NCBI RefSeq assembly: GCF_014697375.1
Contig: NZ_JACJRS010000059.1
Span: forward strand, 1-33,472
Source: Phormidium sp. FACHB-1136
Lineage (GTDB): Bacteria; Cyanobacteriota; Cyanobacteriia; Phormidesmidales; Phormidesmidaceae
Direction of reading: 5' to 3'
DNA: 33,472 nt
The translations under genes and the position numbers were made by a program. The notes below the pieces were generated by a model that saw only the letters and a list, made by a program, of their open reading frames with translations, searched no databases and was not told the origin of the DNA. This document shows positions 26,768 to 33,472 of the stretch, piece after piece (the first letter of the stretch is position 1; every line of letters begins with the position of its first letter).

Positions 26768-26977
26768 AGCTTCAGAAGCTTAGTTCGCTAGGCGAACACT
26801 GAGTCTTAGAGAACGGCCCCGGCGCACAGCCGGCTTTCGTTAACCTGAAGACCCATACGTTTACTACTCTCTTGCATGGGCATCACCTCCTGAAGGACTA
26901 AAGGGTACAATCTCAAGGGTTCGCCTGCTGGTCTTGTCAGCATTAGTGGTTAAGGTAGCACAGTCTTTTCGGCTGTG
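26768..26977 (-). ncRNA. Candidate structured RNA or leader containing a short ORF
   Basis: Read on the minus strand, about 210 nt carry six short hairpins: CACAG/CTGTG (26959-26977), GCTG/CAGC (26927-26941), TCCT/AGGA covering the ribosome site (26888-26897), CCGGC/GCCGG (26819-26833), GTTCGC/GCGAAC (26783-26797) and AGCTTC/GAAGCT (26768-26780). In addition GGCGAAC at 26919-26925 is complementary to GTTCGCC at 26791-26797, which would compete with the GTTCGC hairpin and enclose the short ORF. I do not recognise it as glutamine (glnA/downstream-peptide), cobalamin or TPP riboswitch. No promoter or terminator is certain. Confidence 0.4.
26806..26877 (-). CDS. Short ORF, 23 codons, behind a near-perfect Shine-Dalgarno
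   Basis: ATG at 26875-26877 is preceded at 8 nt by AGGAGG within AGGAGGTGAT, by far the strongest ribosome site in this window, where most genes have none. The peptide begins MQESSKRMGL and ends CAGAVL with a TAA at 26806-26808. An in-frame ATG two codons upstream is too close to the ribosome site. The ORF lies inside a region of hairpins, one of which (26819-26833) overlaps its last codons. It may be a leader peptide or a free small protein. No gene follows in the same direction except the pterin dehydratase about 190 bp on (start 26619). Confidence 0.45.
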   Translation of the reverse strand: MQESSKRMGLQVNESRLCAGAVL

Positions 26978-27058
26978 GCAGAAATTTACCCGTTATTACG
27001 TGAAAAATTAGCCCCGAACCTCGTCTATCTTGAAATCAGGCTTTTCCTCACCCGATAG

Positions 27059-27081
27059 CCCTCTCCCAATTTGGGAGAGGG
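27059..27081. repeat. Inverted repeat CCCTCTCCCAA-T-TTGGGAGAGGG
   Basis: A perfect 11-bp inverted repeat with a single central base lies 84 bp before the nadC start. Pyrimidine/purine-rich palindromes of this kind are common intergenic repeats in cyanobacteria. There is no T-run, so I do not call a terminator. Confidence 0.8.
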
Positions 27082-27165
27082 ACTTTGAAGAATCCCTCTA
27101 GTTCCCCTATCCCAAGCGGGGGGAGGGGAGGGCCAAGACAATGTGTTTCTCCATGGACTGCGTTT

Positions 27166-28035
27166 ATGCCCTCGGATCTCCCCCTTTCCCTGCCCGCCAT
27201 TCTTCTGGATCCCCATCTACAAACCTGGCTGCAAGAGGACATTGGCCGAGGAGATTGGTCTACGGCGGGGCTAGGGGACTTGGCACGGCGACCGGGGGCG
27301 GCGATTTGGGTGGCCAAGGCTCCGGGGATCATTGCTGGGTTGCCCGTGGCCGCACGGGTGTTTCATTTGCTGGATCCTGCGGCCAGTTTTGATCCCCAAG
27401 TGGCTGAGGGATCGTTGTGTGAACCGGGAACTGTCGTGGCCAACCTGCGGGGATCGCTGGCTACTCTGCTGATGGGGGAACGGGTGGCGCTAAATTTGGC
27501 CATGCGTCTGAGCGGCATTGCCACCGCGACTCGTCAGTCTGTGGACGCCCTGGCGGACTATCCCACCCAGTTTGTGGACACCCGCAAAACCACCCCCGGC
27601 CTGCGCCTGCTGGAAAAGTACGCGACCCGTGTGGGCGGAGCCTTTAACCATCGGCTGGGGCTGGATGATGCGGTGATGATCAAGGACAACCACATCGCCG
27701 CAGCGGGGGGCATTCGGGCGGCGGTGGAACAGGTACGAAAAACCATCCCCTACACCCTCAATATCGAAGTCGAAACCTCAGACCTTTCCCAAGTCAAGGA
27801 AGCCCTAGCCTGCGGGGTGGAAATCATCATGCTGGACAATATGCCGCCCGACGTGATGACCATGGCGGTTCAGATCATTCGGCAAGCCAATCCCCGCATC
27901 AAAATCGAAGCCTCCGGCAACGTCACCCTCGATACCCTGCGCCCCATTGCCGAAACGGGGGTGGATTTCATCTCCAGCAGCGCCCCCATCACCCGTGCCC
28001 CCTGGCTAGACTTGAGTATGCGCATGGTGGAATAG
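27166..28035 (+). CDS. nadC: Carboxylating nicotinate-nucleotide diphosphorylase (quinolinate phosphoribosyltransferase)
   Basis: NadC joins quinolinate and PRPP to give nicotinate mononucleotide and CO2, the third step of de novo NAD synthesis. From the ATG at 27166 the product has 289 residues, the usual length. Motifs are EDIGRGDWST near residue 24, DTRKTTPGLR at about 138-147, NHRLGL near 161, KDNH at 173-176, EVETSDLSQ, IMLDNMPPD, EASGNV and a C-terminal GVDFISSSAPIT. A start further upstream (27085) would begin within low-complexity repeat-like DNA. It stands alone between a repeat-bearing spacer and the lactate permease gene. Confidence 0.96.
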   Translation: MPSDLPLSLPAILLDPHLQTWLQEDIGRGDWSTAGLGDLARRPGAAIWVAKAPGIIAGLPVAARVFHLLDPAASFDPQVAEGSLCEPGTVVANLRGSLATLLMGERVALNLAMRLSGIATATRQSVDALADYPTQFVDTRKTTPGLRLLEKYATRVGGAFNHRLGLDDAVMIKDNHIAAAGGIRAAVEQVRKTIPYTLNIEVETSDLSQVKEALACGVEIIMLDNMPPDVMTMAVQIIRQANPRIKIEASGNVTLDTLRPIAETGVDFISSSAPITRAPWLDLSMRMVE

Positions 28036-28356
28036 GTCTTCAGGATCCGTATCACCCGGATCCGTAGATCGCTGGTTTCGACTAATTTTTATCTGGCCCG
28101 TAGATTAATGGGTAACCCTTAAGAGAAGGGCAAGATTTCCGCCTCAAAAAATGAAATTTTGAAGATTGCACAGGCTACCACTATCGGCCCTCAGAGATCG
28201 CCTAGTTGAGCTTTGACCACCTATTTCTCGACTCCGATGGGGAATCTCCCCACAGGCTATACTCCTGAACGAAGTTGTAACTTCGCTAGACTGATTCCCT
28301 TGGCAGTTATCGGCTATATTTATCTCGCCGCTCTACCGTTCAGTCCCCCTGTGCCG
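28036..28356. other. Spacer nadC/lactate permease
   Basis: The first part has a repeated GGATCCGTA (two copies about 20 bp apart, 28043-28068). It is otherwise AT-richer than its surroundings, with AAAAAATGAAATTTT near 28146. The last 144 bp (28213-28356) are open in the frame of the permease and could be coding if a TTG at 28213 or the ATG at 28237 is the true start. No promoter is called. Confidence 0.4.
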
Positions 28357-30018
28357 ATGCCCCTGATCTTTGCGTTTTTGGTGGCCCTGCTGCCGATTGT
28401 GACGGTGTTTTTGCTGTTGGTGGTGGCCCGTCGTCCGGCGGATCAGGCCATGCCTGGTGCCCTGGTGGTGACGCTGTTGGCGGCGGGCATGGTGTGGCGG
28501 GTGCCCCTGGCCTACCTGGGGGCATCCCTCGTGCAGGGGACGGTGATTGCCCTGGAAATTCTCTACATTGTGTTCGGGGCGGTGCTGCTGCTGAATGTGC
28601 TGCAAGTGTCCGGTGCCCTTAGCGTTATTCGTCAGAGTTTGTTGGGTTTGTCGCAGGATCGGCGGGTGCAGGTGATCATCATTGCCTGGTTATTTGGCGG
28701 TTTTATTGAAGGGGCTTCCGGCTTTGGTACCCCGGCGGTGATTGGTGTGCCGCTGCTGGTGGCGGTGGGGTTTCCGGCCATGGCGGCGGTGATGGCAGCG
28801 CTGATCATTCAAAGCACCCCATCCACCTTTGGGGCGGTGGGAACGCCGCTGGTGTTTGGCATGGCGGCGGGGCTGGGCGGGTCGCCCTCGGTGAATGCCA
28901 CCCTGGCCAGCCAGAACCTTACCCTCACCCAGGCCATTACCCAGGTGGGCGTCCGGGCGGGGATTATCCACGCCATCATCGGCACCTTCATCCCATTGCT
29001 GCTGGTGGCCACCCTCACCCGCCTATTTGGGGATCCCGACCGCAAACCTGCCGATCCCTACCTGTGGAAGTTTTCCCTGCTAGGGGGGCTGGCCTTCACC
29101 CTGCCCTACCTGCTTACCGCCCTGTTCATTGGCCCAGAGTTCCCGACCATGGTGGGCGGTTTGGTGGGGCTGTTGATTACCGTCACCGTCGTTCGTCAAG
29201 GTTGGTTGCAGCCCCAGGAACCCTGGGATTTTCCGCCGTCTGATACCTGGCCCGCCGCCTGGATGGGCAGTGCCGCCCCCACCTTGGCCAAGCCCCCGGC
29301 TTCCATGACGGTGCTAAAGGCGTGGCTCCCCTACGTGCTGTTGGGGGTGATCCTGGTTCTATCTCGACTCAGCGCGTTGCCCCTGAAAGCCGCCTTGCAA
29401 AGCGCCAAACTCACCTGGCCCAGCGTTTTTGGCACCACCGTCGCCATCAGCACCACGCCGCTGTATCTGCCGCCCACGCTGTTTCTGGCTGTCATTGGCA
29501 TCACCTGGGTGCTGTACCGAGTTCCGGCCCAAGCCATGGGGCAGGCGTTGGGGCAAACCGGGCCGCTGCTGCAAAAAACCGCCCTCGCCTTGGGGGCCGC
29601 TGTGCTGATGGCACGGGTTTTTATCAACACCGACACCAACGGGGCCAACCTCAGCAGTATGCCCCTCACCCTGGCCGACGGCATCTCTGACCTAGCAGGG
29701 CAAACCTGGCCGCTGTTCGCCGCCATCATTGGCCTGGTGGGGGCTTTCGTGGCGGGCAGCGTTACCGTTAGTAATATGATGTTTTCCCTGTTTCAGTTCG
29801 GCGTGGCCGACAGCATCGGCAAAGCCCCCGGCTGGATTTTGGCTCTGCAAACCGTGGGTGCTTCAGCGGGGAACGTGATTTGTGTCTCTAACGTGGTCGC
29901 CGCTGCCGCCACCGTGGGCCTGCTGGGCCGTGAGGGCATTTTGATTCGCCAACTGCTGCCCGTGGTGGTGTATTACTTGGCCCTGGCGGGGGTGATTGGT
30001 CTAGTGGTCACCCTATAG
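28357..30018 (+). CDS. L-lactate permease (LctP/LldP family)
   Basis: This is an integral membrane protein of about 553 residues from the ATG at 28357, the typical family length, with 12 or more hydrophobic helices. It carries the family signature [22 protein letters not shown] and later [21 protein letters not shown] and [24 protein letters not shown]. LctP proteins import L-lactate, and sometimes D-lactate or glycolate, with protons. No lactate dehydrogenase gene is adjacent. Upstream in-frame starts (TTG 28213, ATG 28237) would add a possible extra helix ([16 protein letters not shown]); the start is therefore uncertain. The stop is followed by GGGAGG and a five-codon ORF. Confidence 0.9.
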   Translation: MPLIFAFLVALLPIVTVFLLLVVARRPADQAMPGALVVTLLAAGMVWRVPLAYLGASLVQGTVIALEILYIVFGAVLLLNVLQVSGALSVIRQSLLGLSQDRRVQVIIIAWLFGGFIEGASGFGTPAVIGVPLLVAVGFPAMAAVMAALIIQSTPSTFGAVGTPLVFGMAAGLGGSPSVNATLASQNLTLTQAITQVGVRAGIIHAIIGTFIPLLLVATLTRLFGDPDRKPADPYLWKFSLLGGLAFTLPYLLTALFIGPEFPTMVGGLVGLLITVTVVRQGWLQPQEPWDFPPSDTWPAAWMGSAAPTLAKPPASMTVLKAWLPYVLLGVILVLSRLSALPLKAALQSAKLTWPSVFGTTVAISTTPLYLPPTLFLAVIGITWVLYRVPAQAMGQALGQTGPLLQKTALALGAAVLMARVFINTDTNGANLSSMPLTLADGISDLAGQTWPLFAAIIGLVGAFVAGSVTVSNMMFSLFQFGVADSIGKAPGWILALQTVGASAGNVICVSNVVAAAATVGLLGREGILIRQLLPVVVYYLALAGVIGLVVTL

Positions 30019-30150
30019 GGAGGAAATTTAAGCCATGACTAACGCACGATAGGGCCATTGCCGATGTGGAGGAGGTAAGGGTTCCCGTTGGCAGTCCGCA
30101 GTGATCCTCTGAACCTGTGCTTGTCATGGCGTTATCGCTGCCCTCGGAAC

Positions 30151-30257
30151 TAATACCAAATCCGAATTAGATAACCCCGGTTCCTAGCCCAGCAAACCTT
30201 AGGGGCGAGGAGACCTCGCCCGCTGATACCGGGGACAAACGAGCCGGATTTAGTATA
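30151..30257. mobile_element. MITE-like element with nested inverted repeats
   Basis: The terminal inverted repeats TAATACCAAATCCG (30151-30164) and CGGATTTAGTATA(A) (30245-30257) match at 12 of 14 positions. Inside are two more nested inverted repeats: CCCCGGT/ACCGGGG (30175-30181, 30228-30234) and GGGCGAGG/CCTCGCCC (30203-30221). TA dinucleotides at both ends would fit a TA target duplication, as in IS630/Tc1-type MITEs. At about 107 bp it encodes nothing. It abuts the truncated ParD-like gene. Confidence 0.7.
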
Positions 30258-30491
30258 AGAAAATTTGCCGACCGCCAGATTGCTCGCGGCAAATATACCT
30301 CCCCCGACGATATGCTCCTGGCCGGATTACAAGCCTTAGCTAAGCGGGAACAGGGTTATCAAGGCCGCTTTGAAGCCCTGCGCCAAGACGTTTTGATTGG
30401 TGCTGCCGAAGCCGAACGCGGTTAACTCTTGGACGCAACCACCAAAATCGAGGCTATTTGGCAACGAATAACGTCACCTTCACAATTATAA
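30258..30491 (+). pseudogene. ParD-like antitoxin gene remnant, 5' truncated with one in-frame stop
   Basis: Directly after the MITE-like element a frame reads RKFADRQIARGKYTSPDDML, then LLAGLQALAKREQGYQG, then FEALRQDVLIGAAEAERG. This is the body of a type II ParD-family antitoxin without its N-terminal strand or start codon. A TAA at 30423-30425 interrupts it where Glu is usual, and the same frame continues LLDATTKIEAIWQRITSP to TAA at 30489-30491, completing a ParD-like C-terminus. So there is one truncation and one nonsense change. No ParE toxin follows. Confidence 0.72.
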
Positions 30492-30515
30492 GGAAGCCAT
30501 ACTTGGGGAAGGCTG

Positions 30516-30740
30516 TCATACAGTGGCGCGGATAACATCCCAATCGCTGGTGGTCATTGGCGTGGGTTCGCCGGAGTTAAGCCCTTCGAGAATGAGAGAT
30601 TCGAGGTGGTCTTTTCGGGCTTTGTCTTGTTGGATGAGGGCTTGGATGTAGTCGTTGGCGGTGCCGTATTGGCCGGATGCAAGTTGCTCTTTGAGGTAAG
30701 CAGCTAAAGCCTCTGGGAGTGAGATGGTTAGATTAGTCAT
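30516..30740 (-). CDS. Type II toxin-antitoxin ParD-family antitoxin, orphan
   Basis: The 74-residue product begins with the ribbon-helix-helix pattern MTNLTISLPEALAAYLKEQL. It continues ASGQYGTANDYIQALIQQD and has an acidic C-terminal tail (ILEGLNSGEPTPM, DWDVI) of the kind that binds the toxin. ParD dimers bind their own promoter and neutralise ParE gyrase-targeting toxins. In intact loci parE follows at once on the same strand; here the downstream DNA holds the other ParD remnant in the opposite direction, so the toxin is absent. The upstream AAGG is a weak ribosome site. It is intact and full length. Confidence 0.85.
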   Translation of the reverse strand: MTNLTISLPEALAAYLKEQLASGQYGTANDYIQALIQQDKARKDHLESLILEGLNSGEPTPMTTSDWDVIRATV

Positions 30741-30779
30741 GGAGTTACCTTGATGGAGAAGGACTGGACGATTAATCGG

Positions 30780-30899
30780 CTATTGGTCTGAGTTTGGGGG
30801 ATACTCATAGTCATGCTTAACCCGCTCAACAAAACTAAATTTGATGACATTTAGGAAGGGTTTAATTTCTTTTTCAGAAATATTGACATGTCTTGATTA
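30780..30899 (-). pseudogene. Possible short coding remnant upstream of the ParD gene
   Basis: A minus-strand frame with no start codon reads (after a stop) HVNISEKEIKPFLNVIKFS and then FVERVKHDYEYPPNSDQ to TAG at 30780-30782. The composition is protein-like, but it is short and no family is certain. It may be a fragment of another decayed accessory gene, or chance. Confidence 0.2.
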
Positions 30900-31026
30900 T
30901 TGATTGTTAATAATTCCAGGGAAAGCTGTAGGGACGGGAAGCAGTGCTAGGGTTGCCCAGAATGCTGGTTAGGGCTGGGATATATGAGGGGAGAATGATA
31001 GATAAATTGATGAGCGAAAGCCTTAG

Positions 31027-33342
31027 CTAAGACAGCATAATTTCATTGATCTTACGCTCCCATTCATCATCAAAAATAAGCTTAAATTCAATTCTAGAAC
31101 CAAAAAATTCCTGCCTCAGTTCTCCCCACTGTTTCTTCTGGCCTAGTTCGTTGCAAATTTCAAAAATAGTCTGTTTATACTGAGTATCTTCATTTTTCAA
31201 GTGTAAGCCTTTGCTTTCAATGACATACACGGTTGCACAGTCGTCAGGGTTCTGCAAGTCTGCTTCAGGCACAATAAAATCTGGATAGATTTTTCCTTTT
31301 TTCCATCCCTGGACGTAATAGTCTTTCTTAGAAGCATTTCTGTACCAGAACAGTAGTTTCTCTTGACCATCTAAGTAGATAGCAAGTGCTTTCTCAAGTT
31401 CGTTAAACTCTTCCTCTAGAACATAATCAAAGAGACTGCGTTGGATTGGATCGTTATTATCTCTAGTTAGTTTTGGTGCATTTTTACGAACCGTAATTCG
31501 TGTGGGAATATCTGAATTTCGATCCACTACTAAGAAAAAGAAAAGTTTTTGATTTTCCAGTAAATCGCGAAAAACTTTCTCTGCAAGTCGATCACATTCT
31601 TTAGCCAGAGTCTTTCTTATCTCCTCGACAATAAAGACCATATTGCTTGCAATGACTTCCTCGCTATTATCTGGGATGCTGGATAGCGATGAGAAGACCT
31701 GTTCTGCAATCTGGTAAGCGATCCAGGGATTAGGTACAATATCGAGGATTTGGCGAGTGACATAAACTAAGTCGAGTTTGACGGTTGCCTTTTGAATTTG
31801 GCTGTCTTTCTTCTCGATTACTTCTTGCACATATTGACTCAATCCAATGGCTGAGGCTTCGTCTCTGCTTTCTGCTTTGATTAGTGACAGCTTCTTGATG
31901 CCATCTAAATCGACGAGTCCCCAATTGATGCGACTCAAAATATCCATTTCATAGCTGAGTTCACGCCATCCCTGTTCTTGTTGAATGACAAACCGAGATA
32001 GGTATAGTTTTCCTTCAAACTTCTTGAATTGTTGACGATAGCCAACTTCTTCCTTTTTATCATCTACTGTATCTTGAACAACATTGCCAGCAATATCACC
32101 TAGACCTTCACTTTGAAGACCAGATCGAATACTGCTAATTAGGCTCTGGGCTTTTTGTTTGAATCAGAAAATGTAGCATTCATCTAGAGCTTGAATTTTT
32201 GTTTTTCGAGCATAGGGTTGTCTGAGAATACGACCCACTAACTGAATGATAGCACTCTTTGAACCAGGATTAGTTAATACTGTCAATACATAGGCAAAGG
32301 AGCAATCCCATCCTTCCTGTAGGGCTTGCTTTGTAATGATGTAACAAATCGGACATTCCTGATCGAACAGATCAATACCTTCAATGTCATCTTTCTCGCT
32401 GGACTTAATTGCAATGGCATCAGGGCTAATGCTGCATTCTTTAATCAAGAAGTTTTTCGCATCCTCCGCGTTGATGTAGTGAATATCATGACGCTGATCT
32501 TTGCCTGTTCGCTCAACCTGAATCAGGTAGATTGGGCGAATATAAGTTCCGATTCTAGCTTGGTAGTCTAAGGCTTGTCTATGCAGTTCATCGCGTTTTG
32601 CGACACTGTCTCGGAGGCAGTCTTTCCAGTCATAACTCGCTTTATTAGTAAGGTGAATATCTAGCTTAATCATCTCTTCGCGATTAAGCTCTTGGCCACT
32701 AATGCTAACCAGTTCATTGCTATTTGGTGGCGGATTAGCTGATAATTCGACAACGATTTAGGGATTAAAATTCAGAATAGTATCTTGAGCATTTTTACTG
32801 TAAGCCTTGTGACCCTCATCAATAATAATGATGGGCTTCAGAATGCGAAGAGTATTGCCTAGAGATGTTTTAATTTGCCCACCTAGGAGAGAATAGCGTT
32901 CTCCAAAACAGTCTAGGTTAGAAAATTTCTCTAGCAGAATTTGATGATCGGGCAATCGATCATCGGGAGGGAAGAAAGCATCAAATCCTGAAGAGTCCTG
33001 AAAGAGCTTTAGGGTTTCTTTATTTTGTCGGTTTGCAGAGAGCAACATTAACAGCAGAACTACCAGGCTCTCTTGAATATCTGCTGGGGTAAAGCGCTCT
33101 GATTTTTCAACAATCTTAGTTCGTCCACCGCTGTTGAAATCTAAAACTTGACGATAAGGGTGCTCGCGAGTACGCAGGGCTTTTCGGGTTTGTCGATAAA
33201 TTTGATTGGTGGGAACAATCCACAATACCAAGCCCGTTTGCTTTTTTAGGTAGTGGGTATTGATTAAGCCGATGGCATGGGTGGCTAATAGCGTCTTGCC
33301 CCCACCCGTGGGAACTTTGATACAAAAGTTTGGGCACCTCGA
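31027..33342 (-). pseudogene. Type III restriction enzyme Res (R) subunit, 5' truncated and broken by two in-frame stops
   Basis: Res subunits are SF2 helicase-nucleases that translocate and cut DNA with a Mod methyltransferase. One minus-strand frame carries all landmarks in order: Walker A VPTGGGKT (33292-33315), IVPTNQIYRQT, DEGH (about 32809-32820), the motif III-like ELSANPPPNSN, helicase motif VI QLVGRILRQPYA, and the nuclease site YPDFIVPEA with VYVIESKG (PD-D/ExK). TAA at 32758-32760 and TGA at 32164-32166 interrupt the frame, which continues homologously across each (NFNP-stop-IVVELSA and CYIF-stop-FKQKAQSL). The sequence before Walker A is missing; the frame stops at 33343-33345 in foreign-looking DNA. 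No mod gene is in the window. GC is lower than in the core. Confidence 0.88.
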
Positions 33343-33472
33343 TTAATCGAGCATTCAGGGAATTGCCGTCTCAAAAAAGAACACAGTGAGACAGGAATTT
33401 CCCTTCCATCGCACTGTGTCAGTTGTGACTCAAATGAATTTATCAGCGTTGCCTTATGGCTTCACTTAGAAC
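33343..33472 (-). mobile_element. Probable end of an insertion sequence at the window edge (partial)
   Basis: The res gene breaks off at about 33340, next to the 14-bp palindrome CTCGATTAATCGAG (33338-33351). Beyond it lie further inverted repeats: GTCTCA/TGAGAC (33368-33373, 33387-33392) and ACACAGTG/CACTGTGT. A minus-strand frame entering from the right edge reads VLSEAIRQR and stops with TGA at 33443-33445, compatible with the C-terminus of a transposase. The family is not identified. Confidence 0.45.

Noticed and set aside
26704-27165. tmRNA, RNase P RNA or a known riboswitch in the nadC/PCD spacer
   Set aside because: No tRNA-like ends, no conserved RNase P core, and no TPP, cobalamin or glutamine riboswitch core could be found. 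Only the hairpins and short ORF are supported.
33116-33337. A 73-codon minus-strand frame starting MPKLLYQSS over the Res Walker A region
   Set aside because: It is the wrong frame. Reading the adjacent frame gives VPTGGGKT and continues into the Res helicase, so this is a shadow of the pseudogene.
1-33472. CRISPR array or HIP1 (GCGATCGC) enrichment
   Set aside because: No spaced direct repeats of CRISPR size were seen, and HIP1 octamers are not conspicuous on reading.

Overview
The window is about 33.5 kb of GC-rich cyanobacterial chromosome, most likely from a filamentous Leptolyngbya-like lineage. The lineage is an inference. Supporting it are a CrtR-type beta-carotene hydroxylase, LL-diaminopimelate aminotransferase, a pyruvate kinase with a C-terminal PEP-utiliser domain, DUF1997 and DUF4079 proteins found in cyanobacteria and plastids, a tRNA without encoded CCA, weak or absent Shine-Dalgarno sites at most genes, and heptameric tandem repeats between genes.

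Layout. 0-2 kb: the end of an unidentified gene, then recF overlapped by an upstream NUDIX hydrolase. 2-6 kb: a secreted leucine-rich-repeat protein convergent with a large one-pass membrane protein (winged-helix-like N-terminus, Ig-like modules). 6-10.5 kb: dapL, pyk and, divergently, crtR. 10.7-14.6 kb: an MscS-type channel, a transglutaminase-like protein, tRNA-Leu(CAA) and an M48 metalloprotease whose 3' end lies inside the tRNA gene. 14.7-19 kb: small membrane and conserved cyanobacterial proteins (SMR/EamA-like, holin-like, DUF1997, DUF4079, DCC thiol oxidoreductase). 19-24.8 kb: a PAS-PAS histidine kinase without an adjacent response regulator, an Ala/Pro-rich small protein, an S10 carboxypeptidase-like protein, a conserved hypothetical protein and queA. 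25-30 kb: a secreted protein, a pterin dehydratase, a structured leader with a 23-codon ORF behind a near-perfect Shine-Dalgarno, nadC and an L-lactate permease.

From about 30.0 kb to the right edge the character changes. GC falls, and the region holds decayed accessory DNA: a MITE-like element that has removed the 5' end of a ParD-like antitoxin gene (itself carrying an in-frame stop), an orphan ParD antitoxin, and a type III restriction endonuclease (Res) gene. The Res gene reads in one frame from Walker A to the nuclease motif, is broken by two in-frame stops, and is truncated next to what looks like an IS end at the window edge. I read this as a dying defence/addiction island.

Most of the window is housekeeping genes in short or single-gene units; only NUDIX-recF is clearly coupled. 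The best candidates for something undescribed are the structured RNA/short ORF at 26.77-26.98 kb, the two 12-bp repeats 21 bp apart upstream of pyk, the tRNA/protease overlap, and the unusual HTH plus Ig-like membrane protein.
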